64,000 nt of DNA from assembly GCF_014698235.1 (NCBI RefSeq), contig NZ_JACJSP010000001.1:186001-250000 (forward strand). Reading direction: 5' to 3'. This document shows, piece after piece, positions 1 to 8,554 of the stretch. Position 1 is the first letter of the stretch; each line of letters opens with the position of its first letter. The notes under the pieces are model-generated. The model was not told where the DNA came from. It saw only the letters and a program-made list of their open reading frames with translations, and did not search any database. Origin of the DNA: Limnothrix sp. FACHB-406. GTDB taxonomy: Bacteria > Cyanobacteriota > Cyanobacteriia > CACIAM-69d. The position numbers and the translations under genes are program-made.

Positions 1-575
1 CTGCTGGTTATCGATCGCCCAATTTCACCGCCGACCTCGTGACCATCAGCAGCCAACTGCTTGATGAGGGATTTGTCAGCAATCTGCCGGGCAATCCCAG
101 TTTGCTGTTTGAGCCAGGAACGTTTGAGTTTCGCGGTAACCAATTCCAAGGCATTCGCACCGCCCACGATCGGTTTGGGGGGCGGCGATTTGGCGACAAT
201 GTGGTTTGGCGCTGGAAGCAGGGGGGCATCTCCATCCTGCACTTGGGCGGCATTGCGGCTCCTTTGGGAGTGGAAGAAAAAATTCTGATGGGGCGGCCCG
301 ATGTGGCCATTGTGCCGGTGGGCGGCGGGGCGAAGGCCTATAACGCTGAGGAAGCAAAACGGGCGATCGAGTCGTTGCAACCCAAGGTGGTGATCCCCAG
401 CCAATACCGCACGGCGGCGGCCGATAGCCAATGTGATCTGGATGGGCTAGAGGCCTTCTTGAACTTGATGAGCGGCTACGACATCCAAACCTTGAACACG
501 GAAACCATGACCCTGCGGCCGGAAAATCTGCCGCCCCAAGGCACGCTGATCCGCGTTTTGCGCCACCCGGTCTAG
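1..575 (+). CDS. MBL-fold metallohydrolase, UlaG-like (3' part only)
   Basis: The reading frame is open from the window edge (frame 3) to a TAG at 573-575, so the 5' part lies outside. The visible ~190 residues resemble the C-terminal half of metallo-beta-lactamase-fold hydrolases of the UlaG/lactonase-like type. Supporting features are a TAHDRFGGRRFG stretch, an ILHLGG segment where the family has a metal-binding histidine region, PDVAIVPVGGG, a helix that aligns as AEEAKRAIESLQPKVVIPSQY, and a beta-rich tail. The main HxHxDH motif would be upstream and is not visible. Substrate unknown. An internal GTG at 39 is not the real start because similarity-like sequence continues upstream. The stop codon is provided by a CTAG that is also the left flank of a small mobile element. 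Family call fairly sure, function not. Confidence 0.75.
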   Translation, partial: AGYRSPNFTADLVTISSQLLDEGFVSNLPGNPSLLFEPGTFEFRGNQFQGIRTAHDRFGGRRFGDNVVWRWKQGGISILHLGGIAAPLGVEEKILMGRPDVAIVPVGGGAKAYNAEEAKRAIESLQPKVVIPSQYRTAAADSQCDLDGLEAFLNLMSGYDIQTLNTETMTLRPENLPPQGTLIRVLRHPV

Positions 576-720
576 TAGCATGACAGGCTTAATACATTGG
601 GTCAAAGTTGCGGAGCCAGTCGTGGTAACAAGGGGCTTAAGCCCCTTGCTGCTTAACGATCAGGTGACGGTAACAGCCATGTCATTTAACCCAGCGAATT
701 AAGGCAGCCACCCGATCTAG
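572..720. mobile_element. MITE-like element, copy 1
   Basis: About 149 bp, closely matching 14523-14670 over nearly its whole length. The left end reads CTAGTAGCATGACAGGCTTAA. The right end is flanked by CTAG at 717-720 but its last bases (CACCCGAT) have diverged from copy 2 (CACGCTA). The outer arms form imperfect terminal inverted repeats and the centre holds a perfect 20-bp palindrome at 629-648. There is no coding capacity. A CTAG on both sides fits a 4-bp target duplication, as IS5-group transposases make; the helper transposase is not in this window. Confidence 0.7.
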
Positions 721-807
721 GGGCGACTCTGGCAAGGGAAACGCTGACCGCTATTGGTCTAAATTGGTCTAAATCGTGTGGACGATCGCCTGGATGGTGC
801 TCCTGGG

Positions 808-2946
808 TTAACTGGGGGCAGATTGGCGATGCTGTGGTCGATCGCTCGTCAGATCGCCCGCCAGATCGCTGGACAAATCGCCCGCCAAATCGATCGATCG
901 CGCCGAGCCGCTGCTCACCACACTTGCGGCCCGCATCGGTGCATAGACCTCCACCGGCTCATGGCGACCTTTCAGGCGCTGTGGGCCGAGGGAATGGAGC
1001 ACCACCTCTGGATAGTTACGCAGGGCTTTGGCGGTGGTTTCATTAATCAAAATGGGATAGTCCGGAAACTGTTTGGTCAGGGTTTCCAGGCGGGCAGCAA
1101 TGTTCACCGCGTCCCCAATGACGGTGTAAATCAGGCGATCGAGCGAGCCAATTTGACCCGCCACCGCCTGACCGGTGCCAATGCCGATACCGCTTTGGAT
1201 CGATACCTGGCCGCGGGCACGCCGATGTTCATTTAACTCCGCCAGGCGATCGCGCATGGCCAACGCTGCCGACACCGCACACCACTCCGCATCCGGCTGG
1301 GGCACGGGCGCGCCAAATACCACCACGATCGCATCGCCAATGAAGTTATTGATATAGCCGCCCCAAGGCGCAACGGCCTCCGTCATCGCCGTCATATATT
1401 CATTTAAAAATTCCACCACCCCCTGGGGATCCAACTGCTCGGAAAGGGTCGAAAATCCCCGAATATCAGAAAACAACACCGAAACCCAGCAAGTTTGCCC
1501 GCCTAGCTCCACCCCACCCCGTAATAGTTGTTCGCGCACCACAGGCGACACCATTCGCCCAAAAATATTCAGCTCCTGTTCCCGCTCCCGCAAACCGGAA
1601 ACCATTTGGTTAAAGGTGGCCGCCAACAAACCCAGCTCATCAGTGCCCTGAATGTCCACATGGGCCCGGTCAAACTGTCCCATCCGCAATTCCTGAGCCG
1701 CACGGGTGAGCAAGTGCAAGGGCCGCACAATACTCCGGGCCAGGGCCAGGGCCAGCAGGGCCACCGCTCCCCCCACCAGGAACACACTGGCCGTGGTGCG
1801 ATGGGCCAGTGCATTCAGCGGCGTGACAAAAACCGACTCTGGCTCCGTGATGGCCAAGCGCCAGGGCCGCATATCCAAAGCCGACATACCCACGATTTCC
1901 GTTTTGCCCGTGAAGGGCGATCGATAGGCAATGTTGCCGAAGGATGGCGGGCCCAGCTCCATCGTTGACTGGTTTGGGGTGGCGGTGGGCGTAATGGGGG
2001 GCAATGGAACCGCCGATGATGCAGCCGTGGGGGCAGAGGGCAATTGCAGCGATCGCGCCAACACCGGCAAATTCAAACTTTCAATTCGATCGAGGCCAAA
2101 CTGGACTTTCGGGTCGATCGTGCGCAACTGCACGGGCGACAAAGGCAACAAGCTGCGATAGACCCAACGCCGATCCGTATGGGCAATCACAATTCCGTTT
2201 TGATCGACCAAGAAAGCAGAGCCGCCTTCCTTTTGGTTCAAGCTGGTGAGCAAGCGGCCCACCGCCTCCGATCGCAGCTTAATCACCACCACGCCCAGCA
2301 GATTGCGCGTGCCCTTGGCCACCACCGGCACCGAAAGGAAAATCCCCGGCTGACCCGTGGTGGATCCCACCGTCCATTCCGAAATGTAGAGTTTGCCTTG
2401 GCGCGCTTCTTGGAAGTAATTGCGAAAGGCGTAGGACTTGCCAATGTTGCTGGGATTCGTTGAAACCAAACAACGTCCCGTGCGATCGAGCAGAAACACT
2501 GAAAAATAATCAGGATTGGAATTGCGAACATTCGCGATCGCCTCAGCCGCCAAGATTCGCCAATAATTCTGTTTTTCCGGAGGCTCTTTCGCCGCCACCG
2601 ACCCTGCAAATTGCACAATATCCCGCGCGCTGGCCATCTGAATCCCCACCCGTTGCGTGTCAATCAGCAACTGATCCAGTCGGGCCGCCACACTTTTTGC
2701 CAACAGTTCCAGATTTTTGTACTCCGCCATTTTGACCGTATACAGGCTTTGGCGAAGGTTATAAAACGCCGTCAGACTCATTGGCAGCAGCGACGCAGCC
2801 AACAAAGCCGCCGACAGCTTGGGCGCAATTTTCCAGCGAGCCGGATTCCAACTCCAACGCCAGCGGTTCACAAACAACCTCAGAGAGACACACTCAAAAT
2901 GTAGGTTTAGCAGCGGCCACCATGACTTTGATTCGTCTTCAGCCAT
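808..2946 (-). CDS. Membrane-bound class III adenylate/guanylate cyclase with CACHE and HAMP domains
   Basis: A 712-residue receptor cyclase that should make a cyclic nucleotide in response to an extracytoplasmic ligand. Order: a membrane helix at about 41-62, a double-CACHE-like sensor at about 70-370, a second helix at about 386-404, HAMP at about 405-455, then the cyclase domain at about 485-630. Metal-binding aspartates are D494 (FSDIRGF) and D538 (FIGD); the transition-state pair is N615 and R619 (VNIAAR). The base-selecting lysine is replaced by N534 (NNFIGD) and its partner is T608, as in cyanobacterial cyclases. Adenylate versus guanylate specificity is therefore open. The C-terminal 30 residues are a low-complexity SD/AGDL repeat encoded by 12-bp tandem units. 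No Shine-Dalgarno is evident at the ATG. It lies downstream of two co-directional transport-type genes. Confidence 0.88.
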   Translation of the reverse strand: MAEDESKSWWPLLNLHFECVSLRLFVNRWRWSWNPARWKIAPKLSAALLAASLLPMSLTAFYNLRQSLYTVKMAEYKNLELLAKSVAARLDQLLIDTQRVGIQMASARDIVQFAGSVAAKEPPEKQNYWRILAAEAIANVRNSNPDYFSVFLLDRTGRCLVSTNPSNIGKSYAFRNYFQEARQGKLYISEWTVGSTTGQPGIFLSVPVVAKGTRNLLGVVVIKLRSEAVGRLLTSLNQKEGGSAFLVDQNGIVIAHTDRRWVYRSLLPLSPVQLRTIDPKVQFGLDRIESLNLPVLARSLQLPSAPTAASSAVPLPPITPTATPNQSTMELGPPSFGNIAYRSPFTGKTEIVGMSALDMRPWRLAITEPESVFVTPLNALAHRTTASVFLVGGAVALLALALARSIVRPLHLLTRAAQELRMGQFDRAHVDIQGTDELGLLAATFNQMVSGLREREQELNIFGRMVSPVVREQLLRGGVELGGQTCWVSVLFSDIRGFSTLSEQLDPQGVVEFLNEYMTAMTEAVAPWGGYINNFIGDAIVVVFGAPVPQPDAEWCAVSAALAMRDRLAELNEHRRARGQVSIQSGIGIGTGQAVAGQIGSLDRLIYTVIGDAVNIAARLETLTKQFPDYPILINETTAKALRNYPEVVLHSLGPQRLKGRHEPVEVYAPMRAASVVSSGSARSIDLAGDLSSDLAGDLTSDRPQHRQSAPS
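848..895. repeat. 12-bp tandem repeat, 4 units, inside the cyclase 3' end
   Basis: Four imperfect 12-bp units (type GTCAGATCGCCC) follow each other and keep the frame, encoding the repeating LAGDLSSD-like tail of the cyclase. The units contain the GATCGC half of HIP1, so the array may have grown by slippage between HIP1-like sites. Confidence 0.7.
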
Positions 2947-3720
2947 GAATCCGCAGCTAGCGAAATGCGATGCGAGTGTTTACCCCCACCTTCATCTTAC
3001 CCAGCGTCCATTGCCCAGGAACAGAGTCAGGGGTGCTGGTCAATCGCTCCAAGCTGCGCCCAGCAAGACAGCAAAAGATCCTCAGTCTTCTATTCTCAAA
3101 TTCGCGATCGCCTTCCCTTGACTGTTCAATCTTCCTGCTTCAAAATCCGCAGAAAAATCAAACAACATCATCAAGATTTCACAAAAAATGGTCTGTAATT
3201 TTCCACAGAATTTCAAAATTGCAGTTAACAATCATCTTTAAGGTTCTAACAAGATCCACCCAATTTCAATGAGCTTTTATGATCGAACCTAGTCTCAGGC
3301 TGAAAGATCTTGACCCAAGCGCATAAAATTACACTGACATTAAGCTTGAGATTTCAAGATTGATATGCAAAAGAGTGCCCTCAACATATCCTGGCTAAGC
3401 CATTGCCGCTCAAGAAGGGCAAAGCCAAGCAGATTAATCAAAGTAAAATTAATCACCAACCTTCTACGTAGAAACTCCTGCGATTGAACATAAATTCCTC
3501 GCTAGTCGCCTTGAATGGGCCGCCCTGAATAGGTCACACCGTTAGCGTGAGCAGGTCTGAGCACAACTGAACGCAACTGAACACAACCCAGCCAGTCGAG
3601 CCAACCCAGCAAACCGAACAAGAACCCGCTGCCAGAACCTGAGCAGGTTCTCTGTCGGCCCACATCGCCAGCCTAAATACCTGCCCAAGATTCGACAAAA
3701 CACCCAAAATTACAACCCAA
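2947..3720. other. Intergenic region, no gene seen
   Basis: About 770 bp between the cyclase start and the terminator of the next gene. It is AT-rich near 3120-3480, which would suit the cyclase promoter, but I cannot fix a -35/-10 pair. A short perfect inverted repeat, AGAACCTGAGCAGGTTCT, lies at 3634-3651. The short ORFs here lack ribosome binding sites and coding character. Confidence 0.5.
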
Positions 3721-3772
3721 AATTACAAAATTAAAGGGGTTCAGGGGCCGTGACTTGGATCCCCTAAACCCC
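3721..3772 (-). terminator. Rho-independent-type terminator of the binding-protein gene
   Basis: Arms 3736-3747 and 3761-3772 (GGGGTTCAGGGG against CCCCTAAACCCC) pair over 12 bp with one mismatch around a 13-nt loop. Read on the minus strand, the hairpin is followed by a T-rich stretch. It lies 45 bp past the stop codon at 3817. Confidence 0.65.
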
Positions 3773-3816
3773 AACTGAATTTCCTGATTGCTCAAGCCCC
3801 CAATGACTCAGCCAGC

Positions 3817-4875
3817 CTATTGGTAGTAGTGGTTGGTGGCGTGGGCGAAGTCCTTATACACCTTGGGGAGATCAACGCCATATTGCTTGAGCCGCGACTC
3901 CCGCATATACATCACGAAATTTTGGCTTTTCGTGCTGGGAATTTCGCTGGGACGACGATGATTTTCCAAGATTTCCGTTGTCATTTTGCCGGCCACTTCT
4001 CCCATCTCATAGGGCGAAATCCCAACCGCCAACATGCCGCCATCATCCACATAAAATCCCCAACATCCGATATCAGGAATTGGTGAGTTCTCGATCGTCC
4101 ACTTCATCACTTCCTTCGGCGACACCACCGTATCATCGGTACTGGAGCGACGCAGCGTGTGGTAGTGCGTGATCAGCAAAAAGTCAGCAATTTTGCCGGA
4201 ATTCTTGATAAATTGCTTCCACTCTTCAAAGGTGGCCACTTTTCGGTGTTCGATCAGGTCGATCGGTCGCCAGTCAAAATCTGCCATTTCTTGGTGAATG
4301 GCTTCCGATGTTTCCGAGTCATCGGAATAGTGAACAATGCGACGGCGATCGGGTGGCAAAATTTGCAGAAAAATCTCTTTCAAGGAAAGGAAGGGAATTC
4401 GCTCCAAAATGCCCGTCACATTGCTGGCTTTGTCAAATCCGTAGGCGCTGGCTTCCGCATTCACCCCGCTGTAGACGATATCAATCTTGGGGTGATTATT
4501 GAAATACTTGGCGACAAACTCTTGAGCATTATCATCGATCGAAATAATCACATTTGGTTCCCAGCGCTCAATAAGCCGCCGAGCCAATTGCCCTGCCTTC
4601 TCCTTGTAAGCCGCGCCAGGATTCCGCTTCGTATCCATGTAGTGATACTGAATCGAGTAAGGCTTCTTATCCAGAGTCCAGCTTAGCCCCACATTAATGT
4701 CCTTCGTCCAGGCAAAGTCCGTGGCATAGCTGCTCAGCACCAATACACGCGGCTTACTGGAATTGCTGAAGGCAAAGAACACCAAGGCGCAAATCAAAAA
4801 GAAAATAATGGGCAATTTTTGAAGCTGCTTGCCCCAGCGGTTAACGTTAGAAAGCTTCCAGGTAAATCGTGACAT
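3817..4875 (-). CDS. Periplasmic ABC substrate-binding-like protein (TrpX/YtrF-type fold)
   Basis: About 352 residues. One hydrophobic N-terminal segment (LPIIFFLICALVFFAF) with no lipobox suggests a signal anchor. The rest resembles the ABC_sub_bind family of stand-alone periplasmic binding proteins: a VLVLSSY first strand, an INVGLSWTLD helix, NVIISIDDNAQEFV, DIVYSGVNAEA, and a C-terminal GMLAVGISPYEMGEVAG that marks the family. Ligand unknown. I prefer the ATG at 4875 because the longer frame (ATG at 4947) begins inside a 14-bp tandem repeat and adds residues with no signal-peptide sense. No ABC ATPase or permease is adjacent. The gene lies about 160 bp downstream of the SLC13-like permease on the same strand and may be co-transcribed with it. 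Family moderately sure, partner unknown. Confidence 0.75.
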   Translation of the reverse strand: MSRFTWKLSNVNRWGKQLQKLPIIFFLICALVFFAFSNSSKPRVLVLSSYATDFAWTKDINVGLSWTLDKKPYSIQYHYMDTKRNPGAAYKEKAGQLARRLIERWEPNVIISIDDNAQEFVAKYFNNHPKIDIVYSGVNAEASAYGFDKASNVTGILERIPFLSLKEIFLQILPPDRRRIVHYSDDSETSEAIHQEMADFDWRPIDLIEHRKVATFEEWKQFIKNSGKIADFLLITHYHTLRRSSTDDTVVSPKEVMKWTIENSPIPDIGCWGFYVDDGGMLAVGISPYEMGEVAGKMTTEILENHRRPSEIPSTKSQNFVMYMRESRLKQYGVDLPKVYKDFAHATNHYYQ

Positions 4876-4922
4876 GGCTAGAGAATGAGTGGAGAAGTGG
4901 GTCGGTCTTAAGCTGTCATCGC

Positions 4923-4978
4923 TTTGAGAGCAAAGATTTGAGAGCAAAGATTTGAGAGAAAAGATTTGAGAGAAAAGA
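4923..4978. repeat. 14-bp tandem repeat, 4 units
   Basis: Four consecutive copies of TTTGAGAGCAAAGA / TTTGAGAGAAAAGA: two identical units, then two that share one substitution. They lie between the permease stop and the start of the binding-protein gene, so any leader RNA of the latter carries them. Confidence 0.9.
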
Positions 4979-5037
4979 TCAGATGAATGCTCGTTTAGGA
5001 GTCTCTCAAAGTTGATTTCATGGTCTTCAGCAACGAT

Positions 5038-6888
5038 TTAGAGAATTCCAAGGGTGCGGAAATATCCCAATGATAAATAGATTGAAAAGAAGCGAATCAG
5101 CGTTGCCAGGAAATTGCCTCGTAAAATTAAACGCTCATTAAAAAGTTGCTGTTTGTCCAATAGCTCCTGAAATTGTAGGTAGTAGGAACATTGGTAAGGA
5201 AAAAACCAGGCATCGCTGATATTTAGGATAATCGCTCCCACAATCCAAGGATTTACCCCGTTGCTTTCTGCCATCGGGATTAATATTGTGGCAAAAATTG
5301 CCACGGCCGTCGTGTTGGGGATCACAAACCGCACAGCCAAAATTGTCAGGCTCAATAAAAAGATAAAAAGGGGAAAGTTGGACTTCATAGAATCGCTGAG
5401 CCAAGTCAGATACCCACCAAAGTGCGTGTCGAGACCTAAGTAGGACATGGCTTCTGCAATTCCGACCAAGCTGCCTAATAGGATTAAAAATGGCCAGTCG
5501 ATTTGGGTGCGAAATTCATTTTTTTTCAGAATCCCCAGCGATAGCACCAGAAATAGAACCCCCAAACCAATCCAGGGCAATTGGATTTTGTGAATGGATG
5601 CGGTGACAATTCCCAGCAACAACACGATCGTGCTGACCAGCGAAATCCACTCTTGGCTGCTTAAGGGCCCTAGGGTTTCCACCTGAGCTTCCACCTGTTG
5701 TTGGGAAATTTCAAAGGCTTGATTATTACTAAACAGGAATTTTGTGGAGATAAAATACAGCACTAGGGTCACGATCCCCACCACCAAACTCGCCTGCAAC
5801 CAATAAACCCAACTAAATTGTTGTTGAACCTGCAAAGGCAAGAGGCCATAGACTACAAAATTAGCCGACTTACTGCTTAGAAAAACATGGGAAAGCAGGC
5901 TAGCACCGCTAAAAGCAGCAAAGGCGAGATGGCTGGCAGCTTTGCCACCTGGTTTGACTCCTGTGGCATCAATGGTATCTGTCAAAATCGGTGACAACAG
6001 ACCAATTCGACCATTAGCCGAGGGCAAAATGGGGGTCATTGCCAATCCGGTTAAAAATAAAGCGGTCGCGTACCAGCTTTCTGTTTTAGGAATGAATCGA
6101 GAGAGCCATAAAACTAGGCGATAGGTTAATCCTGATCCCATCAAAACAGCTCCCAATCCAAAGAGGCTGAGCGCCATAAAAAAGCTGCCCGATGCAAAGC
6201 CAGAAAGAATAACTTCACTGGGAGCAATGTCTAAAATTAGCAATGACAGAATGCAAAAAAGACCAGGAATAAATTCAGGAACCATCCCAAAAACCCACAT
6301 CACAATGGTGGATGTGAGTACAATCAAAAACATTTGGGAATTCCAGTCAAATTCCGCAGTTTCCCTCAAAATCAAGTACAAAATACCGGGGATCACCACT
6401 GACAGAATCCAACCACAGGACTGAACCCAATCATTGCGCTTGAGCTGACTGATGGGCGATCGACTCTCCAGTTTTCGGTTAGGCTGTCCGCTGTAATGAC
6501 TGAGCAGGGAAGCATAGAATCGATCGATGGTTGGAGTGCCAGCACCGGCCACCTTGGTAATAGCCTCGCGGGGCAAGGCGATCACTTCCGTGTTGTCAAC
6601 CGCGATCGCGTCGGCCATGTAGTAGTCAGAGGAAACGGCCGCCTCTTCGCCCACAAAACCATGCTCCACCTCCGCAATGACACGCCCTCCAGCCCAAAGC
6701 TGCACTTTGCCCCGGCGCACAAAATAGAGGGTTAAGGCGGGGTTGCCTGACTGGAATAGGGCTTGGCCATTTTCCAAAAAATGCTCGACCGCATAGGGCA
6801 CAACTCTCGCCAGTTCTTGTACAGAACAGTCAGAAAGAATAGGAGCGCGTCGCAACTCCTGCGCCATTTGCTTAAGATCGATCGCCAT
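5038..6888 (-). CDS. SLC13/DASS-type permease with N-terminal cyclic-nucleotide-binding-like domain
   Basis: 616 residues. Residues 1-135 form a CNMP-binding-like beta roll (VEHFLENGQALFQSGNP, FVRRGKVQLW, GFVGEEAAV). Residues 155-616 are a polytopic transporter of the divalent-anion:sodium symporter / citrate-transporter type, with about ten hydrophobic segments and the family-like stretches LPSANGRIGLLSP and VIPNTTAVAIFATILIPMA. The cargo is probably an anion such as sulfate or a dicarboxylate, but the sequence does not say which. In the sensor domain the phosphate cassette keeps G80-E81, but the arginine that normally binds the cyclic phosphate is M91, so nucleotide binding may be lost or changed. 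A binding-like protein follows about 160 bp downstream, and a nucleotide cyclase about 2 kb further on the same strand. Confidence 0.83.
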   Translation of the reverse strand: MAIDLKQMAQELRRAPILSDCSVQELARVVPYAVEHFLENGQALFQSGNPALTLYFVRRGKVQLWAGGRVIAEVEHGFVGEEAAVSSDYYMADAIAVDNTEVIALPREAITKVAGAGTPTIDRFYASLLSHYSGQPNRKLESRSPISQLKRNDWVQSCGWILSVVIPGILYLILRETAEFDWNSQMFLIVLTSTIVMWVFGMVPEFIPGLFCILSLLILDIAPSEVILSGFASGSFFMALSLFGLGAVLMGSGLTYRLVLWLSRFIPKTESWYATALFLTGLAMTPILPSANGRIGLLSPILTDTIDATGVKPGGKAASHLAFAAFSGASLLSHVFLSSKSANFVVYGLLPLQVQQQFSWVYWLQASLVVGIVTLVLYFISTKFLFSNNQAFEISQQQVEAQVETLGPLSSQEWISLVSTIVLLLGIVTASIHKIQLPWIGLGVLFLVLSLGILKKNEFRTQIDWPFLILLGSLVGIAEAMSYLGLDTHFGGYLTWLSDSMKSNFPLFIFLLSLTILAVRFVIPNTTAVAIFATILIPMAESNGVNPWIVGAIILNISDAWFFPYQCSYYLQFQELLDKQQLFNERLILRGNFLATLIRFFSIYLSLGYFRTLGIL

Positions 6889-7871
6889 ATGTTGATGTCC
6901 TGATCTGGAATTTCAATTGTAGGTCTGACCTATTAAAAAAAGGCAGTTTGATCAATTGCTTTGGGATACAGATTCAATTCTATCTTTCAGGCAACTTGCC
7001 AGCTATTGAGGAAATTGAATCAGCCAATTGAATAAACCATTGGTTTGTAGTTCAATTTCATTTCCAAAAGCTTGCTGCCAAAGGTAACAGCCCTCGCAAT
7101 CCTGCTGAGCATCACTATCTTGAAAGTTATGATTCAACGCCAATAGTTGTACCAATAACTATTAGTGCCAGATTGGTTGGTGGCTAATTTTAAGGTTGTC
7201 TTGATTGTTGAGAACAGCGTCAGGGAATGACTCTCGACGATCAGCGGAGTAGGCCTGAGCCAAGCCACAATCGCCTGGTCATTCATACAACAGCCATCAA
7301 TTCAACCCGGTCAAAATAAACACAGAGCGCGGAGTTCATCGATCAAGTCCGTGGTTTTGACTACGGATCAGGAATGATTTAATACAGGCTTCTCTGTGTT
7401 TTCCCTAAAGCCACTGTTTGGACAAACATTTGACAGGGGTGAGTTGATGAATTGGCTCGATCGTGGGGGCGATCGGGTTGCTTAATCATCGTCAAAATGG
7501 ATCAGGATGTTTAGGAACTGGCTGAAAGTCCCAAGAAATTCACATCTCAGGTTGGCAGCCCTGGTGAATTATTGCACCTTGGACTTGGTTTTTCAGGAGC
7601 ATCTTTGGTGATCCCTTGAGATTGGTTAATAATTGGTTAAGGCAATGCTAGCGCAAAACTTCGCAGCCATCACCAATCGTTGATTAAATCCAGACAAGCC
7701 TGAAATTGCAGTCCCTGGTCAGAAATTTCAGAGAAAGATCGTCGAAAATAGCAAGCTGCAATTTATGATTCCATGGGTCAGAACTATCTTGAGAACATCA
7801 AGAACAGAGTATTCAGGGTTCCTATGGGTTTTGAGTCAGTCACGAAACATTCAGCAACCAATTCACCCACA
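6889..7871. other. Intergenic region, no gene seen
   Basis: About 980 bp between the divergent permease and narM genes. The sequence is AT-rich near both gene starts and otherwise unremarkable. No ORF has a ribosome binding site. I looked for an NtcA box (GTA-N8-TAC) upstream of narM and found none. Confidence 0.5.
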
Positions 7872-8357
7872 ATGGCCGATCGCCCAACAATCGTTTCGGA
7901 AGCCTCACCTTTTTTCCAGTTTGAGCAAGACTTCATCACTGGGTTACGGTGCATCCCCATGGTGGTTCGCTACCGGCTCGATCGAGTCGGCATTAAACTC
8001 AAACTGCACCACTGGAACCAACTGTCCGAGGCCGATCGCTTGCGGTTAGTTTTGGCTCCTTGCGACACCTTGCCCGAGCAAGAAACCTATCGCCAGGAAT
8101 TGCGCGAGTTGGTGGCAGCGCGATCGGGTGAAATTCCCAAAGATTTGCCCCTGGAAAACCCGTTTCCTTGGCTGAGTGCCGACGTGCCCGATTCAGTCGC
8201 AGCACAAGCAGCGCGGGTTGGAGTCACAGTGAGTCATCAACAGTGGCGATCGCTCAGTGAATTGCAGCGATTTGCGCTCATTAAACTCAGCCAGCCCGGC
8301 CACGAAAACCGCAACTTTTTGCCAGCGGTTCAAGAATTTGGCCTCCTGAACCCCTAA
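7872..8357 (+). CDS. narM: Nitrate reductase-associated protein NarM
   Basis: About 161 residues, matching the cyanobacterial nitrate reductase-associated family: FFQFEQDF near the N-terminus, LRCIPMVVR, a GIKLKLHHWNQL segment, an ENPFPWL element, and the strongly conserved C-terminal LQRFALIKLSQPGHENRNF followed by EFGLL. In Synechococcus elongatus NarM is needed for active assimilatory nitrate reductase, probably for assembly or cofactor handling. The start at 7872 is chosen because family similarity begins just after it; the frame is open back to 7773, but those 33 residues look non-coding and no Shine-Dalgarno decides. No narB, nrt or nir gene lies in the window, so it stands apart from its pathway. 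Confidence 0.88.
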   Translation: MADRPTIVSEASPFFQFEQDFITGLRCIPMVVRYRLDRVGIKLKLHHWNQLSEADRLRLVLAPCDTLPEQETYRQELRELVAARSGEIPKDLPLENPFPWLSADVPDSVAAQAARVGVTVSHQQWRSLSELQRFALIKLSQPGHENRNFLPAVQEFGLLNP

Positions 8358-8554
8358 CGGTTGCCAGCACTGCGGTGGGGCGTTTTGAGGATGCGATTAC
8401 GCCTGCGATCAGCCGGGGCTGCCAAGGGGGTTTACCTGAGGCGTTGGGAGCTGGCCGATCGAAACGATCAAAAAGACTGAAAAAAGCTGCCCACAAGATT
8501 GTACTGACAGGATCTTGGGATCTAGGGCTGGGCAGCAAACCCATTTTCTATTCT

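Noticed and set aside
7700-7871. NtcA box upstream of narM
   Set aside because: GTATTCAGGGTTCC near 7808 begins like GTA-N8-TAC but lacks the TAC half, and it is inside the extended frame.
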